Below are positions 63,567 through 64,000 of a stretch of DNA of 64,000 nt, piece after piece (position 1 is the first letter of the stretch; each line of letters starts with the position of its first letter). The stretch comes from JALYNX01 sp963724825. Lineage in GTDB: Bacteria; Actinomycetota; Acidimicrobiia; Spongiisociales; ZC4RG35. Made by a program: the position numbers and the translations under genes. The notes below the pieces were generated by a model, which was given only the letters and a program-made list of their open reading frames with translations, was not told where the DNA came from and searched no databases. The DNA lies in assembly GCA_963724825.1 (NCBI GenBank), contig CAVRWT010000021.1, positions 62,001-126,000 of the forward strand, in the 5' to 3' direction.

Positions 63567-64000
63567 ATGACCAAAAAGGTGACGGTTCCTGACATTCGGG
63601 CTCGCAAGGGTGGGCCCAAGATCACGATGGTGACCGCCTACGACTACCCGTCGGCCGTGATCGCCGATCGTGCCGGAATGGACATCATCCTGGTGGGTGA
63701 TTCGGTGGCCAATGTGGTCCACGGCATGGGCACCACCCTCGAGATCGGCCTCGACGAGATGATCGTCCACGCCAGGGCGGTGAAACGCGCCCAGGTCTCG
63801 GCCCTTTTCGTGGTCGACATGCCCTGGTTGAGCTTTCACATCTCGCCCGAGGACGCGGTGCGCAATGCGGGCCGGATCGTCCAGGAGGGCGGAGCCGAGG
63901 CGGTGAAGCTGGAAGGCGGCCGCAAGCGGATCCCCGCAATCGAGCGCATCCTGGATGCGGAGATCCCGGTCATGGGGCACCTCGGGCTCACCCCGCAGTC
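63567..64000 (+). CDS. panB: Ketopantoate hydroxymethyltransferase (partial, cut by window end)
   Basis: First committed step of pantothenate synthesis. The first 144 residues are present: VTVPDIRARKGGPKITMVTA, YDYPSAVIADRAGMDIILVG, DSVANVVHGMGTTLEI with metal-binding Asp, VVDMPWLSFHISPEDAVRNA, EGGAEAVKLEGG with Lys and Glu, and PVMGHLGLTPQ. ATG 63567. The sequence runs off the right edge. Confidence 0.95.
   Translation, partial: MTKKVTVPDIRARKGGPKITMVTAYDYPSAVIADRAGMDIILVGDSVANVVHGMGTTLEIGLDEMIVHARAVKRAQVSALFVVDMPWLSFHISPEDAVRNAGRIVQEGGAEAVKLEGGRKRIPAIERILDAEIPVMGHLGLTPQ

Overview
The window is chromosomal DNA of a high-GC actinobacterium (Actinomycetota; possibly class Acidimicrobiia, which is inference). 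The marker gene sets are typical of the phylum: fhaA-fhaB-pstP-rodA-pbpA-pknB-crgA, DUF3566-gyrA-gyrB-dciA-recF-dnaN-dnaA, rpmH-rnpA-yidD-yidC-jag-rsmG-parA-parB, and cwlM-trxA-trxB-antisigma-sigM-pseudokinase, an order close to Mycobacterium tuberculosis Rv3910-Rv3924.

Layout. 1-7.8 kb: a gene end, a 14-TM drug exporter, a DUF2089 regulator with a membrane protein, a small holin-like protein, and a giant LPFTG-anchored vWA/DUF11-repeat surface protein. 7.9-13.7 kb: translation block with four tRNA-Ser genes reading all serine codons, tadA, 4.5S SRP RNA, menG-like methyltransferase, serS and tRNA-Leu. 13.7-20.5 kb: cell-wall growth and division signalling operon (FHA proteins, PP2C phosphatase, RodA/PBP pair, PASTA kinase) with crgA convergent to it. 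20.5-29 kb: mixed genes (thiolase, divergent tRNA-Ala/tRNA-Ile, mucin-like protein plus histidine kinase, cysteine desulfurase-like enzyme, SPFH/ribbon-helix-helix operon, glyoxalase-like protein, unknowns). 29-43 kb: replication origin region. Everything from 28.5 to 37.6 kb reads leftward and everything from 38.1 to 42.9 kb reads rightward, so oriC is placed in the 475-bp dnaA-rpmH gap, which carries DnaA-box-like sites; parS sites lie at rsmG and parA. 43-48 kb: cwlM, thioredoxin system, SigM and its anti-sigma factor, pseudokinase. 48-64 kb: acetyltransferase/deacetylase pair, orphan PilT-like ATPase, pcnA, argGH, nuclease-like protein, pepP, hemolysin III, uppS, a decayed sulfatase, phosphatase, pyrE, nfo and the start of panB.

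How the genes fit together: PknB and PstP (phosphorylation on and off), FhaA/FhaB (phosphothreonine readers), RodA/PbpA (septal or lateral peptidoglycan synthesis), CwlM and the MviN-type pseudokinase (regulators of precursor supply and export in mycobacteria) are all present, so this window holds most of a phospho-signalling circuit for cell-wall growth next to the origin.

Sequence quality caution: about 17 single-base frame disruptions are visible outside the sulfatase, 15 of them consistent with one extra base, and they hit essential genes such as dnaN. This looks like insertion-biased read error rather than biology, so frameshifted genes are given as single CDS features spanning the disruption. 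The sulfatase at 59.1-60.6 kb is much more damaged and carries an in-frame stop; I call it a pseudogene. No CRISPR array, insertion sequence or prophage was seen.
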